From NCBI GenBank assembly GCA_038062165.1, contig JBBTXQ010000044.1, positions 1 through 32,975 of the forward strand: a stretch of DNA of 32,975 bases. Reading direction: 5' to 3'. This document shows, piece by piece, positions 27,628 to 32,975 of the stretch; position 1 is the stretch's first letter; each line of letters begins with the position of its first letter. Origin of the DNA: DATDSR01 sp038062165 (lineage in GTDB: Bacteria > Patescibacteriota > Minisyncoccia > Phycocordibacterales > DATDSR01). The notes beneath the pieces were generated by a model. That model did no database searches. It was not told the DNA's origin and saw nothing but the letters and a program-made list of their open reading frames with translations. Position numbers and translations under genes: made by a program.

Positions 27628-27795
27628 TTAATGTGAGTGACTGAATGTTCCCCAACCATGGCAATGTTTTGTCCCACCTGAGCCCAATAGTCCATAATGA
27701 CAATAAGGACTGAAGCCATTTGTCGGGGCCCAGAAATATATGTATATTAGGCCAACAGAAACGATGGCCAAAGCAATTAAAAGTATTTTTTTCAT
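27628..27795 (-). CDS. Small membrane or secreted protein (55 aa) directly after tRNA-Trp
   Basis: A 55-codon frame: MKKILLIALAIVSVGLIYIY is a signal or membrane segment, followed by a glycine/histidine-rich tail with two cysteines (FSPYCHYGLLG; TKHCHGWGTFSHSH). The five histidines and two cysteines could bind metal; this is speculation. Its ATG lies 3 nt after the 3' end of tRNA-Trp and its stop abuts the ATG of the next gene, so it is well placed to be real and cotranscribed with both. No Shine-Dalgarno sequence precedes it. Confidence 0.72.
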   Translation of the reverse strand: MKKILLIALAIVSVGLIYIYFWAPTNGFSPYCHYGLLGSGGTKHCHGWGTFSHSH

Positions 27796-27798
27796 ATG

Positions 27799-27869
27799 CG
27801 GGCCCACTAGGAATCGAACCTAGAACTTCTCTTTTGGAGAGAGAAATTATACCATTTAACTATGGACCC
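27799..27869 (-). tRNA. tRNA-Trp(CCA)
   Basis: Acceptor GGGTCCA/TGGGCCC with discriminator G, D-arm TAGTTAAATGGTATAAT, anticodon stem TCTCT/AGAGA with loop CTCCAAA (anticodon CCA), and T-arm AGGTTCGATTCCT. No 3' CCA is encoded. A start codon follows 3 nt after the 3' end. Confidence 0.95.
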
Positions 27870-27878
27870 TACGACACT

Positions 27879-27908
27879 ATCCTAACACTTTATTTTCTCT
27901 ACGGCCAA
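27879..27908 (-). promoter_or_regulatory. Promoter of tRNA-Trp
   Basis: Minus strand TTGGCC (27903-27908), 18 nt, TAGGAT (27879-27884, preceded by TGT), 9 nt before the tRNA 5' end. Confidence 0.5.
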
Positions 27909-27913
27909 GCGAT

Positions 27914-28007
27914 CCCCGACAAAGCAAATACCCCTCTCGCAGGGCAAGGGCCCGAGAGAGCCAGCCGCCTCAGGGCGGATATGAGCGAGGGGTTTTGTTT
28001 GTCGGGG
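27914..28007. other. Long structured hairpin of unknown type
   Basis: CCCCGACAAA (27914-27923) pairs with TTTGTCGGGG (27998-28007), CAAA (27925-27928) with TTTG (27994-27997), and ACCCCTC (27930-27936) with GAGGGGT (27987-27993): 21 base pairs with only two single-base bulges on one side. The 50-nt apical part holds a CCGCC-TCAG-GGCGG hairpin and a CTCTCG/CGAGAG pairing. It begins 8 nt beyond the rpmG stop. It could be an rpmG terminator, a small RNA on either strand, or a mobile palindromic unit. No SRP, RNase P or tmRNA signature is seen. Confidence 0.6.
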
Positions 28008-28015
28008 CGAGCGGC

Positions 28016-28183
28016 TTATTTCTTGCCTTGCTTGTGCACGGTGTGAGCTTTGCACCAACGGCAATATTTCTTGAGCTCTACCTTTCTATCGATGCCCTTT
28101 TTATTTTTCTTATTTTTGCTGGACCAGTAGTTAATGCGTTTGCATTTGCTACAGGCGAGTTTGATTAAATGTGGTTGTGGCAT
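28016..28183 (-). CDS. rpmG: Ribosomal protein L33
   Basis: A 55-aa zinc-ribbon form of bL33 in the large ribosomal subunit. Two CxxC pairs are present (LACSKCKRINYW at residues 9-20 and KKYCRWCKAHTVHK at 38-51) with the KNKKNKK and RKVELKKY stretches typical of the family. ATG 28181-28183 has no Shine-Dalgarno sequence; TAACAC lies 7 nt upstream on the minus strand as a possible -10. It lies downstream of tRNA-Tyr with 58 nt between, and the large hairpin follows its stop. Confidence 0.95.
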   Translation of the reverse strand: MPQPHLIKLACSKCKRINYWSSKNKKNKKGIDRKVELKKYCRWCKAHTVHKQGKK

Positions 28184-28188
28184 AGGAC

Positions 28189-28213
28189 AGGTGTTAGGTA
28201 ATAGGTGCTAGGT
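28189..28213. repeat. Two AGGTG(T/C)TAGGT units between rpmG and tRNA-Tyr
   Basis: AGGTGTTAGGT (28189-28199) and AGGTGCTAGGT (28203-28213), separated by AAT. An imperfect tandem repeat of 11-nt units in the intergenic leader of rpmG. Confidence 0.6.
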
Positions 28214-28241
28214 TAACAGAGAATTAAAGAAAGGGCAACTA

Positions 28242-28325
28242 TGCTGGGAGCAGGATTCGAACCTGCGAAGCCGCATGGGCAAGGGATTTACAGTCCCTCC
28301 TCGTTGACCACTTGAGTATCCCAGC
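28242..28325 (-). tRNA. tRNA-Tyr(GTA)
   Basis: Acceptor GCTGGGA/TCCCAGC with discriminator A, anticodon stem GGGA/TCCC with loop CTGTAAA (anticodon GTA), long variable arm as expected for class II bacterial tRNA-Tyr, and T-arm GCAGGTTCGAATCCTGC. No CCA encoded. Confidence 0.95.
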
Positions 28326-28334
28326 TTAGTGACG

Positions 28335-28340
28335 ATGATA
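28335..28340 (-). promoter_or_regulatory. -10 box of tRNA-Tyr
   Basis: TATCAT on the minus strand, ending 9 nt before the tRNA 5' end and abutting the stop codon of clpB. Confidence 0.45.
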
Positions 28341-31049
28341 TCAAACTCTGACAGATTGTTCCAGACTCTGTGGTCGGTTGCGTCGTTTGTTATTCTTTTT
28401 CAGGCTGACTACCAAATCCTTTTTGTCTGCGGCAAGATCTACAAAAACAGTACCACCGTCTTCCACCCTACCCGAGATCATTGCACTCGACACTGGATTG
28501 AGTACTTTGTCTTGGATCAAACGTTTGAGTGGTCGGGCGCCAAAATTAGGATCGTAGCCATTCTCGGCTAGATAATTAACAGCCTGCTCGCTCACTTCCA
28601 TGCTAATACCCTTGTGCTCTAATCTCTCTTTAACTAGATCAATCTGGATGCCAACAATACTCTTGACCACAGGCCTCGAGAGCACATTGAACATGATAAT
28701 CTCATCTAATCTGTTCAAGAATTCGGGTCTGAAGTGATCCTTGAGACTCTCCCTAATTTTATCCTTCATTCTATCTTGATCGAAACCTTCAGTCTCTTTA
28801 TCAACAGAGAAGCCGATGCCGTGCATCCTACCTAGATATTCAGCCCCCACATTTGATGTGAGAATAATTATTGTGTTCTTGAAATTCACCACTCTACCCT
28901 TGCTATCCGTCAATCTACCATTGTCTAGCACTTGCAAAAGAATATTGAAGACTTCCGGGTGAGCCTTCTCAATTTCGTCAAACAAGATAACTGAATAAGG
29001 CCTATGTCTAACTGTCTCGGTCAGACCACCACCTTCGTCATAGCCAACATAACCTGGCGGCGAACCTATGAGCTTGCTCACAGAGTGTCGTTCCATGTAT
29101 TCGCTCATATCTATGCGCACTAGAGATTTCTCATCGTTGAACATAAATTCTGACAACGCACGAGCCAACTCTGTCTTACCCACACCAGTGGGGCCTAAGA
29201 ACATAAACGAACCAATGGGTCGCTCTGTATCAGAGATACCCGCGCGCGATCTGCGCACAGCATTGGCAATCTTCTCGATCGCTTCATCTTGACCAAGGAC
29301 GCGCTTGCGCAATTCATCTTCCATGCGCACAAGTTTCTCAACTTCTTCTTCGAGCATGCGAAAGACAGGTATACCCGTCCAACGTGAGACTACTCCGGCG
29401 ATATCCTGCTCCGTCACTTCCTCACGCAAGATCCTGCGCGACTTTTGCAATTTAGCCAAGCGTGTTTCTGCCAACTCCAATTCTTTTTCTTTAGTTGGAA
29501 TTTTGACATACCTGATTTCGGCGGCTGTGGTTAAGTCAGCTCGCGCTTCTGCACGGCCCGCCTCAAGGCGCAAGCTCTCTAACTCTTTTTTGCTGGCACG
29601 CACGGCGGCGATTGTCTCCTTTTCGTTTTGCCATTTTAATTCGAGTTCTTTGGTATCTTCTCTCAAATCTGCCACATCTTTTTCAATTTCTTTGAGACGC
29701 GATCTATGCATCTTTTCATCGCCAGTGTTATCACCCAACTCCTTTTTAAGTGCCTCCTGTTCGATCGACAGGCGCATTATCTTTCTATGCGCGTCTTCGA
29801 GAGCGGCTGGCTTATTTTCCAATTGCAGGCGCAATGCGCTGGCCGCCTCGTCTATTAAATCAATTGCCTTATCCGGTAAGAATCTATCGCTAATATAGCG
29901 ACTTGAGAGATTAACAGCCGCTTGAATTGCATTATCAGTAATGCGCACACCATGATGCAACTCATATTTTTCTTTCAACCCACGCAAGATAGCCATAGTA
30001 TCTTCGAGCGTTGGTTCGGCCACATGCACAGGTTGGAATCTGCGGGCCAGGGCCTGATCACGTTCAATATACTTCTGATATTCCTTGAGAGTAGTCGAGC
30101 CGATAGCGCGCAGTTCACCACGGGCAAGCGCGGGCTTGAGCATATTAGCCGCATCTACCGATCCTTCGGCCGAGCCAGCTCCAACAATAGTGTGAATCTC
30201 GTCCACGAAGAGCACGATCTTACCTTCTGATTTCTCTATCTCTTTAATTATATTTTTAAGTCGCTCTTCAAATTCGCCTCTGTACTTGGTGCCGGCAAGA
30301 AGTGTGCCCAAATCAAGCGAGACTATTCGCTTATCGCGCAAGTATTCCGGCACGTCTTGTTTGGCAATACGCACAGCCAGACCCTCGGCAATAGCTGTCT
30401 TGCCCACACCGGGCTCGCCAATTAAAATGGGATTGTTTTTTGTTCGTCGCGAGAGAATCTCGATCACTCGTCTAATTTCGTTATCGCGGCCGATGACCGG
30501 ATCAAGCTTATCGTGCATAGCCAGTTCCGTCAGGTCGCGCGTATATCTCTCCAGGAATTTGAGCTTCTTGCCCATCGTTTGAGTGTTGGAACCGGAAGAC
30601 GGTTGAGCTCGCCATTCCTCGATGACCTTGAAAACTTCTTCTCGACTAATCTTGAATCGCACAAGTATGTCTCGAGCAATCGAAGGCACTTCAAGTATCG
30701 CCAGAAAGATGTGCTCGGTGGAGATGAATTCGTCGCGCAAGATCGCGGCCATACGCCCAGACTCATCCAGCACTTTCACCAATTCTGGGGTAAAGTAAAT
30801 TTGGTATGAAGGTGCCGCCACGGATCCACCTTCTGTACCTTCCATATTCTCAAGCAATTGATCAGTTAGAAGGATAGTGTCAACACCCAACTTGTCTAGC
30901 ACACTCATAACCACGCTCTCTTCTTGGATAATAAGCGCGGCAAGCAAATGGATGGGTTTGACAGAATTCTGTCCGCGCTCGATCACCAATTCGTGTGCCT
31001 TACGTACGGCCTCGCGCGCTTTAGTTGTGAAATTATTGAACGGAATCAC
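28341..31049 (-). CDS. clpB: ClpB-type AAA+ disaggregase
   Basis: A Hsp100 unfoldase that rescues aggregated proteins with DnaK. The 902-aa protein has a double Clp_N domain (~1-145) and AAA1 with Walker A GEPGVGKT and Walker B VLFVDEIHT (~205-290). A long coiled-coil middle domain (~410-530) is followed by AAA2 with GPTGVGKTELARAL and ILFDEIEKAH, and a C-terminal small domain (NFGARPLKRLIQ). The length of the middle domain points to ClpB rather than ClpA or ClpC, and no ClpP-binding IGF-type loop is seen. A basic tail (KKNNKRRNRP) closes it. Start is GTG; TTGAAA-17-TAAATA lies just upstream on the minus strand. No CIRCE-type operator is visible. Confidence 0.93.
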   Translation of the reverse strand: MIPFNNFTTKAREAVRKAHELVIERGQNSVKPIHLLAALIIQEESVVMSVLDKLGVDTILLTDQLLENMEGTEGGSVAAPSYQIYFTPELVKVLDESGRMAAILRDEFISTEHIFLAILEVPSIARDILVRFKISREEVFKVIEEWRAQPSSGSNTQTMGKKLKFLERYTRDLTELAMHDKLDPVIGRDNEIRRVIEILSRRTKNNPILIGEPGVGKTAIAEGLAVRIAKQDVPEYLRDKRIVSLDLGTLLAGTKYRGEFEERLKNIIKEIEKSEGKIVLFVDEIHTIVGAGSAEGSVDAANMLKPALARGELRAIGSTTLKEYQKYIERDQALARRFQPVHVAEPTLEDTMAILRGLKEKYELHHGVRITDNAIQAAVNLSSRYISDRFLPDKAIDLIDEAASALRLQLENKPAALEDAHRKIMRLSIEQEALKKELGDNTGDEKMHRSRLKEIEKDVADLREDTKELELKWQNEKETIAAVRASKKELESLRLEAGRAEARADLTTAAEIRYVKIPTKEKELELAETRLAKLQKSRRILREEVTEQDIAGVVSRWTGIPVFRMLEEEVEKLVRMEDELRKRVLGQDEAIEKIANAVRRSRAGISDTERPIGSFMFLGPTGVGKTELARALSEFMFNDEKSLVRIDMSEYMERHSVSKLIGSPPGYVGYDEGGGLTETVRHRPYSVILFDEIEKAHPEVFNILLQVLDNGRLTDSKGRVVNFKNTIIILTSNVGAEYLGRMHGIGFSVDKETEGFDQDRMKDKIRESLKDHFRPEFLNRLDEIIMFNVLSRPVVKSIVGIQIDLVKERLEHKGISMEVSEQAVNYLAENGYDPNFGARPLKRLIQDKVLNPVSSAMISGRVEDGGTVFVDLAADKKDLVVSLKKNNKRRNRPQSLEQSVRV

Positions 31050-31115
31050 TTATATTTAATGTTTAAATTTGCAATTTTCAACGTGTAAACATGATACAAG
31101 ATAAAATCAGTAGAG

Positions 31116-32000
31116 TCAAGGGGCACTGGCACCGGCCACATCACCAGCTTCTTTGACTATCGCTATCTTTAATGCGCTACTAATATCATCCTCTGTTATT
31201 GCAATATTCTGACCGTCAACCAAGCCAATATATGCACCTACAAGTGTCCCGGAGAGATCCAGCATGGGCATGGCCCTTATTACGTCTTCGTCCTCGATGC
31301 TAGTTATAAGAACAGGGCTTGATGATGCAGTTTCTTGTTTAATTCCCACGATACTGCCGCTACGCAAAACAGGTCCGATTGCCTTGTCCACACCCATCAC
31401 AAGCACTCTCTCCCCCAATGAAACACTACCCTCACCCAATTTTAAAAACGGATATTTGATCACATTTGTGCCAGTCAAAAAAGAGAATGGGCCTGATTTG
31501 TCGCTCGAATTTATATCCGGAACTATTCTAAGTAGCGCAATCCCCTTAGCGTAATCTGCACGCACAAGTTTGGCAGAAAGTGGTGTGCTTGTTGCCTTCT
31601 CGTAAACCACAAAAGTGACCGCGTAATTACCTTCGGGAAATAATCCATTACTGCGCGTCACAATCAAACCGTCACTTGAAATAGAGAATCCTCCTCTTAA
31701 AGAAATATCTGTGCCACTCACCTGCACAAGTGAATGTTTGGCCTCACTTGCCACTGCAACTATCAAATCACTCTCTGTCTGACTTGGCCCCGGCTCGCGT
31801 ATGCGCTCAACTATTTTTGTTTCTCCGGGCACAATCTTCTCCACTACCCGTTCAACCTGCGTGTTAATTGTCCGCACCACATCCGTGGGCGCTTGATTAA
31901 CAAGCGTGACCGTCACAATCCCTGTGGCAATAGATGTAACGAAACTCACGAAGAGTGTGAGCAAGATTATCTGCGATTTAGTAAGCTCTTCCAGATTCAT
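31116..32000 (-). CDS. Membrane-anchored S1C (Deg/HtrA-like) pseudoprotease
   Basis: A 294-aa protein with an N-terminal membrane segment (~10-35), a stalk, and a trypsin-like two-barrel fold recognisable from GGFSISSDGLIVTRSNGL, KGIALLRI, VKLGEGSVSLGERVLVMG-like spacing (FLKLGEGSVSLGERVLVMG), GSIVGIKQ and AMPMLDLSGTLVGAYIG. The catalytic residues seem lost: the strand that normally ends in TNxHV reads VTRSNG, DLALL is GIALL, and GxSGGP is MPMLDLSG. No PDZ domain follows. It may act as an envelope binding or scaffold protein. Start ATG 32000 overlaps the stop of a five-codon frame (ATGA) and lies within inverted-repeat element B. Confidence 0.78.
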   Translation of the reverse strand: MNLEELTKSQIILLTLFVSFVTSIATGIVTVTLVNQAPTDVVRTINTQVERVVEKIVPGETKIVERIREPGPSQTESDLIVAVASEAKHSLVQVSGTDISLRGGFSISSDGLIVTRSNGLFPEGNYAVTFVVYEKATSTPLSAKLVRADYAKGIALLRIVPDINSSDKSGPFSFLTGTNVIKYPFLKLGEGSVSLGERVLVMGVDKAIGPVLRSGSIVGIKQETASSSPVLITSIEDEDVIRAMPMLDLSGTLVGAYIGLVDGQNIAITEDDISSALKIAIVKEAGDVAGASAP

Positions 32001-32078
32001 CCCATTAGAAGCATAAATTTATAATACCCCAAATTAGAACAGACCTCGAAAAGTCGCTATGATAACTTCTAACGGGAT
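31999..32078 (-). repeat. CCCGTTAGAAG inverted-repeat element B
   Basis: ATCCCATTAGAAG (31999-32011) and CTTCTAACGGGAT (32066-32078) are 13-nt arms with one change that becomes a G-U pair in RNA; spacer 54 nt. As in element A, the arm next to the gene ends in GGGATG at the start codon. The spacer contains the TATTAT -10 box of the gene. Spacer sequences of A and B are not alike. Confidence 0.8.
32021..32026 (-). promoter_or_regulatory. -10 box upstream of the S1C gene and a five-codon frame
   Basis: TATTAT on the minus strand ends 6 nt before ATG 32014, which opens a frame MLLMG ending in TGA that overlaps the S1C start (ATGA). This is the leaderless spacing used elsewhere, so ribosomes may enter at the short frame and re-initiate. 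Confidence 0.45.
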
Positions 32079-32125
32079 TCATATAATCATTATATCAGCA
32101 CCGTCAAATATACAAAATAAGTAGA

Positions 32126-32152
32126 ACTCGCGAAGGCGAGGCCTTCGGGAGT
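32126..32152 (-). terminator. Terminator-like hairpin after the superoxide dismutase gene
   Basis: ACTC and CGAAGGC pair with GCCTTCG and GAGT across one C-C (G-G) mismatch around a GAG loop; on the minus strand it is followed by TCTACTTATTTTG. It lies 17 nt after the stop. Confidence 0.6.
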
Positions 32153-32168
32153 CTTGCTACGGTCAGTT

Positions 32169-32738
32169 TTAGAACTTCAAGTCGCGGACTTTCAAGTACA
32201 TTTCTTCTGCCCTAGCCCAGTTGAAAGTCTTCCAGTATGTCTCTATGTAACTCTTGCGATCAGCACCAAAATCTATGAAGTACGCATGCTCATATACATC
32301 AAGCACAATAATAGGAATACAGCCCCAGATGCCACCTTGGTTATGAGCGTCTGCGTTGTAGTGTTTTAGCTTGCCAATTTTTGTATCCCAGCCTAGTACG
32401 GTCCATCCTCTTGCCGCCATGCCACAAGCAGTCATGAAGTTAATAGCCTCATCCCAACTCCCAAATTTTTCAATTATTGCTTTTTTTAACTCTGGGGCTT
32501 TTTCAGAGTCACCATCACCTTCTAAAACATCGAAATACCACTCATGCAGATAAACCCCGTTGACAGCAAAAGTTTCTGCGTCTTTTAGCGCCCGTAATTC
32601 GCTGTATGTTGCATTACCCTCATATTTTTTTGACTCGTGAAGAGCTATTAGTTTATCTGTAACCTCTTTAGCCTTGTTGACATAGCCTGCGTAAAGTTTG
32701 TCTTTGTGAATTTGCTTTGTTTTTTCACTTATTTCCAT
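32169..32738 (-). CDS. sodA: Fe/Mn superoxide dismutase
   Basis: Converts superoxide to hydrogen peroxide and oxygen in the cytoplasm. The 189-aa protein retains the four metal ligands of the family: His in QIHKDKLYAGY (residue 11, with the gateway Tyr at 19), His in GVYLHEWYFDVLEG, and Asp and His in VLDVYEHAYFIDFG. The HNQGGIWGCIP stretch and ETYWKTFNW end are also typical. The second gateway histidine (HHxxHH) is replaced by Leu. Metal choice cannot be read. It overlaps the end of the cysteine desulfurase gene by 10 nt and has its own downstream hairpin. Confidence 0.93.
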   Translation of the reverse strand: MEISEKTKQIHKDKLYAGYVNKAKEVTDKLIALHESKKYEGNATYSELRALKDAETFAVNGVYLHEWYFDVLEGDGDSEKAPELKKAIIEKFGSWDEAINFMTACGMAARGWTVLGWDTKIGKLKHYNADAHNQGGIWGCIPIIVLDVYEHAYFIDFGADRKSYIETYWKTFNWARAEEMYLKVRDLKF

Positions 32739-32975
32739 AAATTAGTATGTTTATTTATAACTTTTTTTAATATTTTCACTACATAATCCAGATCTGATTT
32801 GGACGTTAAACGTCCAAGTGAGAATCTGACGCTTCTACTGGCCTCACTCTTACTTTTACCCAGAGCAATAATAACATGACTACCGTCTTCACACTCTCCA
32901 GATGAACAGGCTGCACCCGAACTTGCCGCTATGCCATATCTATCTAATTCGAGCACAGCGAGTTCAGAATCAATA
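32729..32975 (-). CDS. Cysteine desulfurase (NifS/IscS family), C-terminal part
   Basis: Only the last ~81 codons are in the window; the frame stays open to the edge (…IDSELAVLELDRYG). It contains the active-site loop with the catalytic cysteine in ASSGAACSSG and the C-terminal SVRFSLGRLTSKSDLDYVVKILKKVI helix-strand pair. This PLP enzyme removes sulfur from cysteine for Fe-S clusters or tRNA thiolation. The GTG at 32956 is internal, not the true start. sodA overlaps its stop. Confidence 0.92.
   Translation of the reverse strand, partial: IDSELAVLELDRYGIAASSGAACSSGECEDGSHVIIALGKSKSEASRSVRFSLGRLTSKSDLDYVVKILKKVINKHTNLWK

Noticed and set aside
27914..28007. SRP RNA, 6S RNA or CRISPR repeat
   Set aside because: No GGAAG-type SRP apical motif, too short for 6S RNA, and only one copy with no spacer array.
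28189..28213. Tandem AGGTG(T/C)TAGGT as a regulatory box for rpmG
   Set aside because: Two imperfect units in an AT-rich leader are more simply a short dispersed repeat; kept as a repeat only.
29305..29898. Long open frame (197 codons) on the plus strand opposite clpB
   Set aside because: It lies wholly antisense to a clear ClpB coding region, has a serine-rich low-complexity translation typical of a shadow frame, and has no promoter or ribosome-binding site.
31050..31115. CIRCE or other heat-shock operator upstream of clpB
   Set aside because: No TTAGCACTC-type inverted repeat is present; only an ordinary AT-rich promoter region is seen.

Overview
The window looks like part of a Candidate Phyla Radiation (Patescibacteria) chromosome, probably from a Parcubacteria-like lineage. 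That assignment is an inference from style: short single-copy housekeeping genes with trimmed domains, tRNAs without an encoded CCA, mostly leaderless genes, many tiny palindromic repeats inside reading frames (including one encoding the PAGRQ-type peptide I associate with such genomes), and a large share of orphan genes. TGA is used as a stop, so the standard bacterial code applies.

Layout. 64-1017 is obg (minus). 1127-1444 is an orphan gene (plus), followed by a PemK/MazF-type toxin. 2058-6861 is a minus-strand operon of a PAP2 phosphatase, a phosphomannomutase-like HAD protein, a phosphomannose-isomerase-like cupin and two GH130 proteins (three GH130 domains in total); read together they suggest conversion of mannosides to fructose-6-phosphate. 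6985-9591 holds an orphan membrane protein, a winged-helix regulator pair, a PNPOx-like protein joined to tRNA-Gln, a STAS-like protein and another orphan. 9642-12295 is a cation:proton antiporter with dnaX. 12331-13411 is a convergent pair of orphan cassettes, one a phosphoribosyltransferase. 13439-17151 is serS-ftsQ-dacA-dus. A DUF559 endonuclease gene sits between large inverted repeats at 17161-17653. 17654-21958 is dprA-topA-rel (plus). Then come parB (minus), tRNA-Leu, an orphan, miaA (plus), an orphan (minus), xseA-xseB and an unknown membrane-anchored protein with a small partner, tRNA-Trp, a strong unassigned hairpin, rpmG, tRNA-Tyr, clpB, a degenerate S1C-type protease, superoxide dismutase, and the C-terminal part of a cysteine desulfurase running off the window end.

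Two styles of gene coexist. Most housekeeping genes have a -10 box (often TGn-extended) ending 5-8 nt before the start codon, so their mRNAs should be leaderless. They also carry in-frame palindromic insertions. Seven 'orphan cassettes' differ (O1 1127-1444, O2 6985-7467, O3 9370-9591, O4 12331-12918, O5 12986-13411, O6 23069-23329, O7 24349-25071). They are visibly richer in G+C, mostly have a -35/-10 promoter, a short leader (several beginning with a hairpin), usually a Shine-Dalgarno sequence and a private terminator, and show none of the palindromes. O2 and O7, on opposite strands and 18 kb apart, share promoter geometry and an identical 11-nt start-site sequence, which suggests a common control system.

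Other points of note are a pair of CCCGTTAGAAG inverted-repeat elements at the starts of two genes, tRNAs whose 3' ends lie 2-3 nt before a start codon, a DnaX without its zinc module, a Rel protein without an HD hydrolase, and a trypsin-like protein that has lost its catalytic triad.
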